A stretch of DNA of 40,242 nt from Endomicrobiellum devescovinae (GTDB lineage: Bacteria > Elusimicrobiota > Endomicrobiia > Endomicrobiales > Endomicrobiaceae): contig JAIRSK010000044.1 in NCBI GenBank assembly GCA_031255495.1, forward strand, positions 1-40,242. Reading direction: 5' to 3'. The position numbers and the translations under genes were made by a program. The notes beneath the pieces are model-generated. The model had not been told where the DNA came from, did not search any database, and saw only the letters and a program-made list of their open reading frames with translations. How positions within the stretch are numbered: the first letter of the stretch is position 1; every line of letters begins with the position of its first letter. This document shows positions 33,261 to 40,242 of the stretch, piece by piece.

Positions 33261-34776
33261 AGTTGTTTACACTCTTAAATTCATTAATTTCTTTTTCGAG
33301 TTCAGCTTTCAGCGTATTGTCTATCTTTGCGCTTGTTGATAGTTTTTTTACAGTCTCAGGGTACGTTTTCTTAACGTAATCTATCATTTGGTGTTCAACT
33401 GTTACAACTTTGTCAACATCTATATTATCAAGAAGTCCTGACGTTACGGCAAAAATTGACAATATTTCAGAAATTTCATCGTAAGGTCTGTATTGAGGCT
33501 GCTTAAGAATTTCTGAAATTCTTTTCCCTCTTTCAAGCCGCTTCAATGTGCCTTCATCTAAATCACTTCCAAACTGCGTAAAAGCCTGAAGCTCTCTAAA
33601 CTGAGAAAGTTCAAGTCTTACAGGACCTGCCAGCTGTTTCATTGATTTAGTCTGAGCTGCGCCGCCAACGCGGGACACAGAAAGTCCAACGTTAATAGCC
33701 GGACGCATGCCTGCGTTAAATAAATCCGCTTCTAAATATATCTGTCCATCTGTTATAGAAACAACGTTTGTAGGAATATACGCCGACAAATCATTTCCTT
33801 GAGTTTCAATAATCGGCAAAGCTGTGATTGATCCCCCACCTCTTTTATCTGACATTCTTACAGATCTTTCAAGAAGCCTTGAGTGCAAATAGAAAATATC
33901 GCCAGGGTAAGCTTCGCGTCCTGCAGGTCTTTTAATTAACAATGAAATCTGTCTATATGCCCATGCGTGTTTTGTCAAATCGTCGTAAACAATTAAAACG
34001 TCTTCCCCTTTATCCATAAAATATTCGCCGATTGCAGAAGCTGCAAGAGGAGCAATATATTGCATTGAAGCAGGATCGGAAGCAGTTGCAGCTACAATTA
34101 TGGTGTAATCCATAGCTCCTTCTTCTTTTAACTTTGCAACTATTGAAGCTAAGTTAGACCGCTTTTGTCCAATTGAGCAATATATGCATATAACTCTTTT
34201 TAAGCCCATATCAAGCTTTTTTTGATTTATTATAGTATCTACAGCTATGGCAGTTTTTCCTGTGCCTCTATCGCCAATTATAAGTTCTCTTTGACCTCTT
34301 CCTATAGGCGTCATAGCGTCTATGGCTTTAATTCCAGTCTTTAAAGGCGTATCAACTGAGCTTCTTTCAATAATTCCTGGTGCTATTTTTTCAACTGGAT
34401 AATAAGACGGGTTAGCATGTTTAAGCTCGTTTCCGTCTATAGGTTCTCCAAGAGTGTTGACAACCCTTCCTATGAGTTTGTCCGAAACAGGAACATTCAA
34501 AACTTTCCCTGTTGACTTTACCTTCATTCCACGCGAAACACGACCAGTATTTTTAATTAGAACAATTGAAACAAAATCTTCATCAATGTTTAATACAAAC
34601 CCTACAGAACCATCATCAAATTCTATTTCTTCATAATATCCCGCATTAGAAAGCCCTGAAGCTTTAACAATTTCGTCCCCGATACTTTCTACAACTCCAA
34701 AATTTACAAGCTCAGGATTTGTTTGAGCGGAATACAGCTCTTTTTCAATTCTTTGTATTATTTCTTCCGGTTTCAT
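33235..34776 (-). CDS. atpA: F1 ATP synthase alpha subunit
   Basis: The 513-residue non-catalytic nucleotide-binding subunit has the P-loop GDRGTGKT at 168-175, IDAMTPIGRGQRELIIG before it, and the VGLSVSRVGGAAQ segment near 370-385. The N-terminal beta-barrel is recognisable (VVESIGDEIVKASGL). It abuts atpH by one base (ATGA-type overlap) and its 3' end overlaps atpG. It also contacts the delta subunit, which is unusually short here. Confidence 0.98.
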   Translation of the reverse strand: MKPEEIIQRIEKELYSAQTNPELVNFGVVESIGDEIVKASGLSNAGYYEEIEFDDGSVGFVLNIDEDFVSIVLIKNTGRVSRGMKVKSTGKVLNVPVSDKLIGRVVNTLGEPIDGNELKHANPSYYPVEKIAPGIIERSSVDTPLKTGIKAIDAMTPIGRGQRELIIGDRGTGKTAIAVDTIINQKKLDMGLKRVICIYCSIGQKRSNLASIVAKLKEEGAMDYTIIVAATASDPASMQYIAPLAASAIGEYFMDKGEDVLIVYDDLTKHAWAYRQISLLIKRPAGREAYPGDIFYLHSRLLERSVRMSDKRGGGSITALPIIETQGNDLSAYIPTNVVSITDGQIYLEADLFNAGMRPAINVGLSVSRVGGAAQTKSMKQLAGPVRLELSQFRELQAFTQFGSDLDEGTLKRLERGKRISEILKQPQYRPYDEISEILSIFAVTSGLLDNIDVDKVVTVEHQMIDYVKKTYPETVKKLSTSAKIDNTLKAELEKEINEFKSVNNYGSESATA

Positions 34777-35132
34777 TATAATCTCTCTTTTATGACATTT
34801 AAGATTCTTCTTGCTATCCCTGAAATGCTATAATCTAAAATGAAATCACTATATTCAAAACGCACGCCGCCGGCAACACCTGCATCGTCGCGTTTAAAAG
34901 TAATCTTTTTACCGGGAAACATCGCTTCTATTTTACTTTTATTAGCGGCGCTAAGCTCTCCGGCAAAGGTTGCGAGAACATTCTTATCTTTTATCTCATT
35001 AGACAAAAGGCGAGCAAATGCCTTAATCTCTTGCCTTGGAAAATTTGAATAAACCCAATTTAAATCTTTTTCCGACAACTCATCGTATTCAACTATTGAT
35101 TTTGCAAGTTCTTTAATTTGTGATCTTTTCAT
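34776..35132 (-). CDS. atpH: ATP synthase delta subunit, shortened
   Basis: The protein is only 118 residues, against roughly 170-185 for most bacterial delta subunits. The C-terminal domain that binds the b-subunit stalk is recognisable (DDAGVAGGVRFEYSDFILDY followed by SISGIARRI). The N-terminal helical domain that grips the top of F1 is reduced to about 70 residues. The position between atpF (20-base overlap) and atpA (1-base overlap) settles the identity. No frameshift or longer alternative frame was seen, so the shortening seems real. Confidence 0.88.
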   Translation of the reverse strand: MKRSQIKELAKSIVEYDELSEKDLNWVYSNFPRQEIKAFARLLSNEIKDKNVLATFAGELSAANKSKIEAMFPGKKITFKRDDAGVAGGVRFEYSDFILDYSISGIARRILNVIKERL

Positions 35133-35622
35133 CTATCCTTTCCAGAGCGCGAGACATTAATTTTTGTTTTTCTTCTTCAGTAAACAACTCTGATAAAACT
35201 TTAGATAAAATTTTGCTTGAAACATCAACAGACATTTTACCTATTTGCTTATTCATGTTTTCAAATTCAGCAGAGGCTTTATTCTTTGCTTCTTCTATAA
35301 TTTGCTGCGAATGAGACTTTGCTTCAACTAATGTTTTTTCTTTTGTTTCGTCAGCAGATGCCTTAACAGACGCCATTAGCTTATCTGCGCCAACTTTAGC
35401 GTCGGCAAGAATCTTTTTGCGTTCCTCGCCTGCATTTTCCAAAGCAGCTTTTGCATTTTCAGCATCTTGCAAAGATTGTTCTATTTTACGCTTTCTCTCG
35501 TCAAGCATTCTCTTTAAAGGTTTAAATAAAAACTTTTTAAGAATAAACACTATGATGAGAAAATTTATCAGCTGAAACAAAAACAACTTAGTTTCTAAAC
35601 CAAATTTTTGTATTATTTCCAT
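35113..35622 (-). CDS. atpF: Fo ATP synthase b subunit (peripheral stalk)
   Basis: The 169-residue protein has one N-terminal membrane helix (about residues 12-31, FLFQLINFLIIVFILKKFLF) followed by a long charged helix beginning KPLKRMLDERKRKIEQSL, rich in Ala, Glu and Lys. This forms the right-handed coiled-coil peripheral stalk. It lies 15 bases downstream of atpE and overlaps atpH by 20 bases. Only one b-type gene is present, so a homodimer is expected. Confidence 0.96.
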   Translation of the reverse strand: MEIIQKFGLETKLFLFQLINFLIIVFILKKFLFKPLKRMLDERKRKIEQSLQDAENAKAALENAGEERKKILADAKVGADKLMASVKASADETKEKTLVEAKSHSQQIIEEAKNKASAEFENMNKQIGKMSVDVSSKILSKVLSELFTEEEKQKLMSRALERIDEKITN

Positions 35623-35637
35623 TTTTGTCTCTTTGAA

Positions 35638-35832
35638 TTAGAATGCCAAAATAAGAGAATAAATAGCTATAGATTCGGCAAAAGCCATTGCTATAAGCAT
35701 ATTTACCATTATTTTTCCTGAAGCTTCTGGATTACGACCTATAGCTTCTACTGCTTTTGCTCCAATCATACCGATACCCAAAGCAGGTCCTAGTCCGCCG
35801 ATTGCAATAATAATTCCGCCTGTAAAAGTCAT
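35638..35832 (-). CDS. atpE: Fo ATP synthase c subunit (rotor ring), very short
   Basis: This is a two-helix hairpin of only 64 residues, against about 75-90 in most bacteria; both ends are trimmed. The polar loop RNPEA (33-37) is intact. The ion-carrying glutamate is Glu53, followed by Ser54 and Tyr58 (AESIAIY). In sodium-type rings a Gln in helix 1 also binds the ion; here that place (G-P-A-L-G-I-G) has Ile20. Proton coupling is therefore the better guess, though the Glu-Ser pair leaves room for doubt. An AAGGAGA ribosome site about 8 bases before the ATG supports this start. Confidence 0.95.
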   Translation of the reverse strand: MTFTGGIIIAIGGLGPALGIGMIGAKAVEAIGRNPEASGKIMVNMLIAMAFAESIAIYSLILAF

Positions 35833-35846
35833 TTTCTGTCTCCTTA

Positions 35847-36572
35847 TTAGTGTGATTTATCTGTCATAATATGCATAAATGCCATGGTGAGCATCGCAAA
35901 TACAATAGCTTGAATAAGAGCAACCATAAGCTCAAGCCCTATAAAAGGCAAAGGAAGTCCAAATGGACATAAGCTATACATTGTTGCCATAACCTTTTCC
36001 CCTGCAAAAATGTTTCCAAATAGACGGAAAGAAAATGATATAAACTTTGCCAGCTCATTTACAAACTCTAAAATGCCAACAAATAAAAATATTGGGAACA
36101 TTTTAAAAGTTAAAAATCTTGTAATGTATGATTTTATGCCTGTGTGCTTAACGCTAAGGCAATGGGTGGCTAAAACTGATGTAACCGCCAGCGCCAATGT
36201 TAAGTTTAAGTCACTAGTAGCGGCTCTAAAAAGGGCAACCCCATGATGTCCTGAAGAAGATGTGTGAAATCTTATAGATTCAAATCCGGGAATTTGAGCG
36301 ACTAAATTTGAAATTACTATAAACAAGAAAAAAGATAATACCCAAGGATATATAAAAGAGGCTCTTTCTCCAGCAATGCTTTCGGTCGTTTCTCTAAAAT
36401 AGTCCGAAATAGTCTCAATAATATTTTGCACTTTACCAGGCTTAAGCGCAACTGATTTGCCGACTATTAAAACTAAAGTTATAAGAATTACGTCTGTAAT
36501 TAATGTAGTAACTACTGTATTTGTTATAGGGAAACCCGCTATAGTAAACAGTAGATCTGGACTGATCTGCAT
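35847..36572 (-). CDS. atpB: Fo ATP synthase a subunit
   Basis: The 241-residue multi-pass membrane protein forms the ion half-channels next to the c ring. The essential arginine is in ISFSFRLFGNIFAGE, and the last helices include LMVALIQAIVFAMLTMAFM. The N-terminus lies near ITNTVVTTLITDVILITLVLI. A GAGGAAA ribosome site supports the start. It is the first gene of the operon, and no atpI precedes it; the gene upstream is the O-antigen ligase-like protein, whose restored frame would end 39 bases away. Confidence 0.97.
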   Translation of the reverse strand: MQISPDLLFTIAGFPITNTVVTTLITDVILITLVLIVGKSVALKPGKVQNIIETISDYFRETTESIAGERASFIYPWVLSFFLFIVISNLVAQIPGFESIRFHTSSSGHHGVALFRAATSDLNLTLALAVTSVLATHCLSVKHTGIKSYITRFLTFKMFPIFLFVGILEFVNELAKFISFSFRLFGNIFAGEKVMATMYSLCPFGLPLPFIGLELMVALIQAIVFAMLTMAFMHIMTDKSH

Positions 36573-36611
36573 ACTATTTCCTCTTTCTCTGTATCGTTTC
36601 TTTATTTGCGT

Positions 36612-38815
36612 TCAGCGTTTGAAATACTCTGCTGCGTCTTTATCATTGGGATTTATATGATAAATTTCAATCCATAATTGTTTTGCTTTATCATTTTTAC
36701 CTAACCCGCTGTAAAGCATGGCAAGATTTTTTTAGCATTTATATTTTGAGAATTCAACTCCAGAGCTTTTAAATACATAGATTCCGCTTTGTCAAATTTC
36801 CTTTGAAGCACATACAAATATCCAAGTTGGTTATAGGTCTCGGAATAATCACTTTGTCGTCTAGAACTCCAATCTTCAACCCAAAAGTTATGAGGGGCTT
36901 CCCATAATCTTTTAGGGTACTCCAAATGAGCTAACAAAATTTTTTCAGATTTTTCAAAATCTCCAACTTGAGCATACAATGATGAGAGCCCGTAATATGA
37001 CATAGGAAAAATTGGATCTATTTCAATGTACTGCTTATAATACTTTTCCGACATCTTAAACGCATCGCTGACGGCTTTTTCCTGATTGGCAATAATATCT
37101 CTAGGTTTACCCTCTGCAATATATTGCTGTAACAAAATTTTATTATCGTTAAACAACCTTAGATACATCATCCCTGCATACCATTTGGATTGTACAAAAT
37201 TCGGAGCTAAATTCCAAAGTTCTCCGAAGGTTTTTTCTGCCAAAGCGCTGTCACCAGCTTTCCATCTGTCAATATGAACGTTAATTTTAAAATACTTTGA
37301 CATTAAGTAAGAAGGATTATTTTTGTTTACTTGGTTGTATGTAAAGATTGCGTTTTCCCAATTCCTAGATCTGGAGAAAAGAATAGCTCTTGCATGCAGC
37401 AAGTCTGCACTAAAATAACCTTTTGTAAACATAATCGCCCAGACAAAAATAATAACAATTATAGATTGCAAAACAAGTTTAACAGGCTTTTTTAAATAGT
37501 TTTTGTTTGTGCTACTTCCATGTTTTATAGAATTTGCTCCTATAGATAAAGTTAAACCTATTAAAAGCCAAAACATAACACCGGAAGATACGAATTTTAA
37601 AGAAACGCATACGAATCCATGCACAAGCTGAGCGGCAAACGCTGAAATAACGCCAAGCTGTAAGTAAGCAATATGTTCGTCTCTTGTAGTTTCGTTTGCG
37701 CGTAAAAATAACATATTTTTGTATCCTAAAATTAAAACAAAAATAATAAGGACAAGGAAGATTGTAAGACCTGCTATGCCTTCGTCATACCACACTTCAA
37801 GATATTCATTTTCAGGATGATCGCTTTCTGTATTGTGTTTCCCCTCAATAAAAAATATCTGCGGTCTTCTCCAAGACGGATATGTTAAATAAAATGTGCC
37901 TATTCCAGTGCCTAAAACAGGATTTGTGTTTATCATTTCCCACGTTGAAAGCCATGTAAACACTCTGAAGGAAGCACTATCACTTCTTTTCTTAGTTTTG
38001 TGATATATGGCAAAAACTGATAAAAATGAAACAATCAGCATGCATATTGCCAATATAGCCAACAATTTGTTGTTGAGCTTATTTCTTAAAAATAGAAACG
38101 CATATAGCACAGCAAAAACAACAAGCCCTGAAGCAAAACCAAGCCATGTTCCCTTTGACATTGTATGAGAAGAGCATATTAAAATCAGAAACCATAAAAT
38201 AGCAAGATAAAATTTCTTTCTATACATAAATAAAGCGAGACTGATAGGGCTCATGACAATCAAGAAATCGCCGAAGAAATTAGGATTACCAAAACTTGAC
38301 ATTATTCTGTCGCCAAAGGCTTGCCTCCAAAGAAAAGGGTCTAAGCCTGATGAGAACGTTTCTTTAGGATACATATGATAGTCAAATATCTGCAATATGC
38401 CATACGCGCACACGGCAAACGATGCAGCAATAAGCCAATTTTTTATACGGAATATTTTCTTGTTATCGTCAAATTCATCAACTAATATAAAAACTATGCC
38501 GCAATATATAAATCTTCTGAGAAGATCGTTTAAACTTGCAAGTTTGAAAAGAGAAATGGAAAGAGAAACAAGTCCGGACAACAGTAGTAAAACTACAGGT
38601 AAAATATAGATGAACTTATTTTTAAACAAAGTAAAACATCCCTCTTCTATTTTTAGAAGAAGCCAAGCCATGATTAAAAGCAATCCGCCTATATGAAAAA
38701 TAGTGATTTTTATTTGAGCCGAGTCATAAGTGCCAAGATAAAAAGACACTGCTATCAAAAAATAAAAAATAGGAAGACCAAAAAGAACTATTTTTCTCAG
38801 AGATTTCTGAATCAT
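36612..38815 (-). pseudogene. O-antigen ligase/polymerase-like membrane protein with TPR tail, one-base frameshift near the end
   Basis: About twelve membrane helices fill residues 1-460. The large loop carries LGTGIGTFYLTYPSWRRP and HPENEYLEVWYDEGIAGL, the Wzy_C signature of enzymes that join glycans to lipid carriers or proteins. TPRs follow to the end. A GTG six codons earlier (38833) is possible, but the ATG at 38815 has a GAGGGA site. As written the frame ends at 36701 with L-P-C-F-T-A-G. At a run of seven A the sequence is one base short: eight A would continue as NLAMLYSGLGKNDKAKQLW to a TGA at 36612, completing a TPR helix pair and giving 734 residues. Only the last 40 or so residues are lost, so the protein may still work. 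Confidence 0.85.
36727..36733 (-). other. Seven-A run (coding strand) at the O-antigen ligase frameshift
   Basis: GCT-AAA-AAA-ATC leads to an early stop. One more A gives GCT-AAA-AAA-AAT-CTT and keeps the TPR going. Runs of this kind are known sites of polymerase slippage in AT-rich endosymbionts. Confidence 0.75.
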
Positions 38816-38897
38816 AATAGGATTTTCCCTCACAATTGAAAGATAGCAACGATGGGTATTCTACCTAATTATTCAGAAATTGGTCAATAAATTTTTA

Positions 38898-39968
38898 CTA
38901 ATATCTGTAAAACAGCTCTTGAATTGACTTCGTATCTTTAGCAGAGTACTTTGTCAGCGCAAGCTGTAGTAAAATTTTTGCTTTTTGGGGGTTTAAAGAA
39001 TCTGAAGCTATAAATTTATAGCTTCCTTCATAATTTTCATCTTTTGAAACTATGCCCCCGGGAAGTCTAGTAGCTCTTACTATGATTACGCCAGATTTTA
39101 TTGCATTGCTGAGAGCTTCTAGTGTTTCTTTATGAATACTTCCATTACCTGTACCAGCATGGATTATCCCCTTTACACCTGACTTACAGAAAGCTTCTAC
39201 CGCGACATGAGAATTTGTTCCAGCATAGCTGTACACAATATCAACTTTTGGCAATGCATTTAAATCTCTTACGTCAAATTCAGATTTAAAAGTATATTTT
39301 TTATCTAAAGCATTATAAAAATATGGCTCATTTTCTACTACATACCCTAAAACGCCAAAATCCAAACTGCCAAAAGCATTCGGAAGAATTGTATTAAGCT
39401 TTGTAACAAATCTTGCGGAGTATATGGTATCGTTAAGGCACACCAAAACTCCTCTCCCTTTTGATTTTTCACTACCTGCTATAATGCAAGCATCGTACAG
39501 ATTTTTGGGACCGTCTGCGCTTATTGCAGTACTTGGGCGCATTGCTCCAACCAAAACAACTGGTTTTTTACTTTTAACAACTAAGCTCAGGAAATAAGCA
39601 GTCTCTTCTATAGTGTCAGTTCAATGTGTAATTACAATACCATTAATATTGTTTTGCTTTAAAAGTTCGTTGACTCTTTTAGCAAGCCTAAGCCAAATAT
39701 CATCGGTCATATCCTTACTGTCTATTTGAGCAACTTGCTCGCATAAAACAATATTTACGTCTTTAGTTAATTCAGAAATGCTTTTTATAATATCGTCAAC
39801 TGTCAGAGAAGCCGCTTTATAACCCACAACTTTCGTAGGCGATTCAGCCGTACCAGCTATAGTGCCACCGACTCCTAAAACGGCAACATTCCCCTTTGCA
39901 AAAGAAAATTCGCAAGTAATAAATAGATATAAAACAAACAAAAACGCCGCCATCAAAAAATTTTTCAT
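38898..39968 (-). pseudogene. Periplasmic L-asparaginase interrupted by a single in-frame TGA
   Basis: The gene would encode 356 residues of a type II asparaginase, which turns asparagine into aspartate and ammonia in the periplasm. A signal peptide spans about residues 1-24 and the nucleophile threonine is Thr36 in VGGTIAG. After GIVITH a TGA (39623-39621) stands where the family has the Gly of HGTDT; the next codons read T-D-T-I-E-E-T-A in the same frame. VGAMRPST and GTGNGSIHKETL follow, all in frame to the end. GGA to TGA is one substitution. No other damage is seen, so the event is recent or the stop is read through. The N-terminal piece alone would lack the active site. A GAGGA ribosome site precedes the ATG. 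Confidence 0.88.
39621..39623 (-). other. In-frame TGA at the conserved Gly of the asparaginase HGTDT motif
   Basis: The context is CAT-TGA-ACT-GAC-ACT. Other genes here (for example queH) use TGA as a normal stop, so a genome-wide reassignment is unlikely. Confidence 0.85.
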
Positions 39969-40004
39969 AATTTTCCTCTATTGTTAATTGTAAAATGCAA
40001 CGAT

Positions 40005-40010
40005 ATTATA
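40005..40010 (-). promoter_or_regulatory. Possible -10 box for the asparaginase gene
   Basis: TATAAT on the minus strand lies about 36 bases before the asparaginase ATG. The -35 region is poor (AATTAT). The 253-base gap from 39969 to 40221 is divergent and must hold promoters in both directions; apart from these it is very AT-rich and I see nothing else in it. Confidence 0.35.
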
Positions 40011-40166
40011 TTTTCAGCGTTTACGTTATAATTATTTAATTTAATTATTTTATAGTTTTTTTACTCTGAAGTGCGTATTTAATGTGAAAAAGTGTGGAAA
40101 TATATAATTTGGATACTTTAAAGAACTTTTTTATTGAGTATTGTAAAATGCCTGCAAAAACTTTGA

Positions 40167-40172
40167 TATAAT
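40167..40172 (+). promoter_or_regulatory. -10 box of the rightward promoter for rplU
   Basis: TTTGATATAAT holds a perfect TATAAT 49 bases before the ATG at 40222. No -35 hexamer sits at 16-18 bases; TTGTAA at 20 bases is the nearest match. Confidence 0.45.
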
Positions 40173-40221
40173 ACCGATATGTTTATTGGATCTTTCAAAA
40201 TAAAAAAAAGGAGACGTATCA

Positions 40222-40242
40222 ATGAATGCTGTAATCAAAACT
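40222..40242 (+). CDS. rplU: 50S ribosomal protein L21, first seven codons only
   Basis: The ATG follows an AAGGAGA ribosome site by 6 bases and the visible codons read MNAVIKT, matching the usual start of L21 (M-x-A-V-I-K-T-G-G-K-Q). The gene runs out of the window. It is the only rightward gene, so the 39.97-40.22 kb gap is a divergent promoter region. The identification rests on seven residues and could be wrong. Confidence 0.65.

Noticed and set aside
39621..39623. TGA read as glycine or selenocysteine
   Set aside because: Other genes in the window end normally at TGA, no selenocysteine insertion element was recognised after the codon, and one G-to-T change from GGA explains it more simply.

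Overview
The window is 40.2 kb of AT-rich DNA, very densely coded. Every gene lies on the minus strand except a seven-codon fragment at the right edge, which looks like the start of rplU. The gene set fits a Gram-negative bacterium: outer-membrane PorV-type barrels, an autotransporter, FtsX/EnvC and an O-antigen ligase-like protein. Low GC, the PorV-plus-surface-repeat cluster and several freshly broken genes suggest an Elusimicrobiota member, perhaps an Endomicrobium-like insect-gut symbiont. That placement is an inference from gene content, not a database result. No tRNA, rRNA, CRISPR array or insertion sequence was seen, and no gene-free stretch exceeds about 250 bases.

Layout on the coordinate axis (transcription runs right to left). 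69-6216: tsaD, a small membrane-anchored protein, a CtpA-type protease, an EnvC-like hydrolase activator, FtsX and glycogen synthase. 6335-19075: a run of nine tightly packed genes joining a transmembrane Ser/Thr kinase, a PP2C phosphatase, a transmembrane FHA protein and a lone response regulator to two PorV-like outer-membrane proteins and several exported surface proteins. 19184-22495: scpB, scpA, trpS and an M50 protease. 22670-30418: queA, a SpoIID-like protein, queH, ruvB, ruvA, an autotransporter, ruvC and a YebC-family gene. 30556-36572: a complete F1Fo ATP synthase operon in the order (5' to 3') atpB-E-F-H-A-G-D-C. 36612-39968: a TPR-tailed O-antigen ligase-like protein and a periplasmic asparaginase.

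Four genes carry an interrupted reading frame. The autotransporter is split exactly at a run of ten G, and would be restored by loss of one G or gain of two. This is the signature of a phase-variable contingency gene. It sits between ruvC and ruvA, and its stop codon overlaps the ruvA start codon, with no visible ribosome binding site for ruvA. The switch could therefore also set the level of the Holliday-junction motor. The Ser/Thr kinase and the O-antigen ligase are each one base short at a run of seven T or seven A, and adding one base restores long, domain-bearing reading frames. The asparaginase carries a single in-frame TGA where the family has the glycine of its H-G-T-D-T motif. Together these suggest either recent decay or expression through homopolymer slippage, as described for insect endosymbionts.

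The two most promising items are the switch-in-ruvCAB arrangement and the kinase/FHA/phosphatase/PorV operon. The latter resembles the logic of threonine-phosphorylation control of envelope machines but is joined to PorV-type export components.
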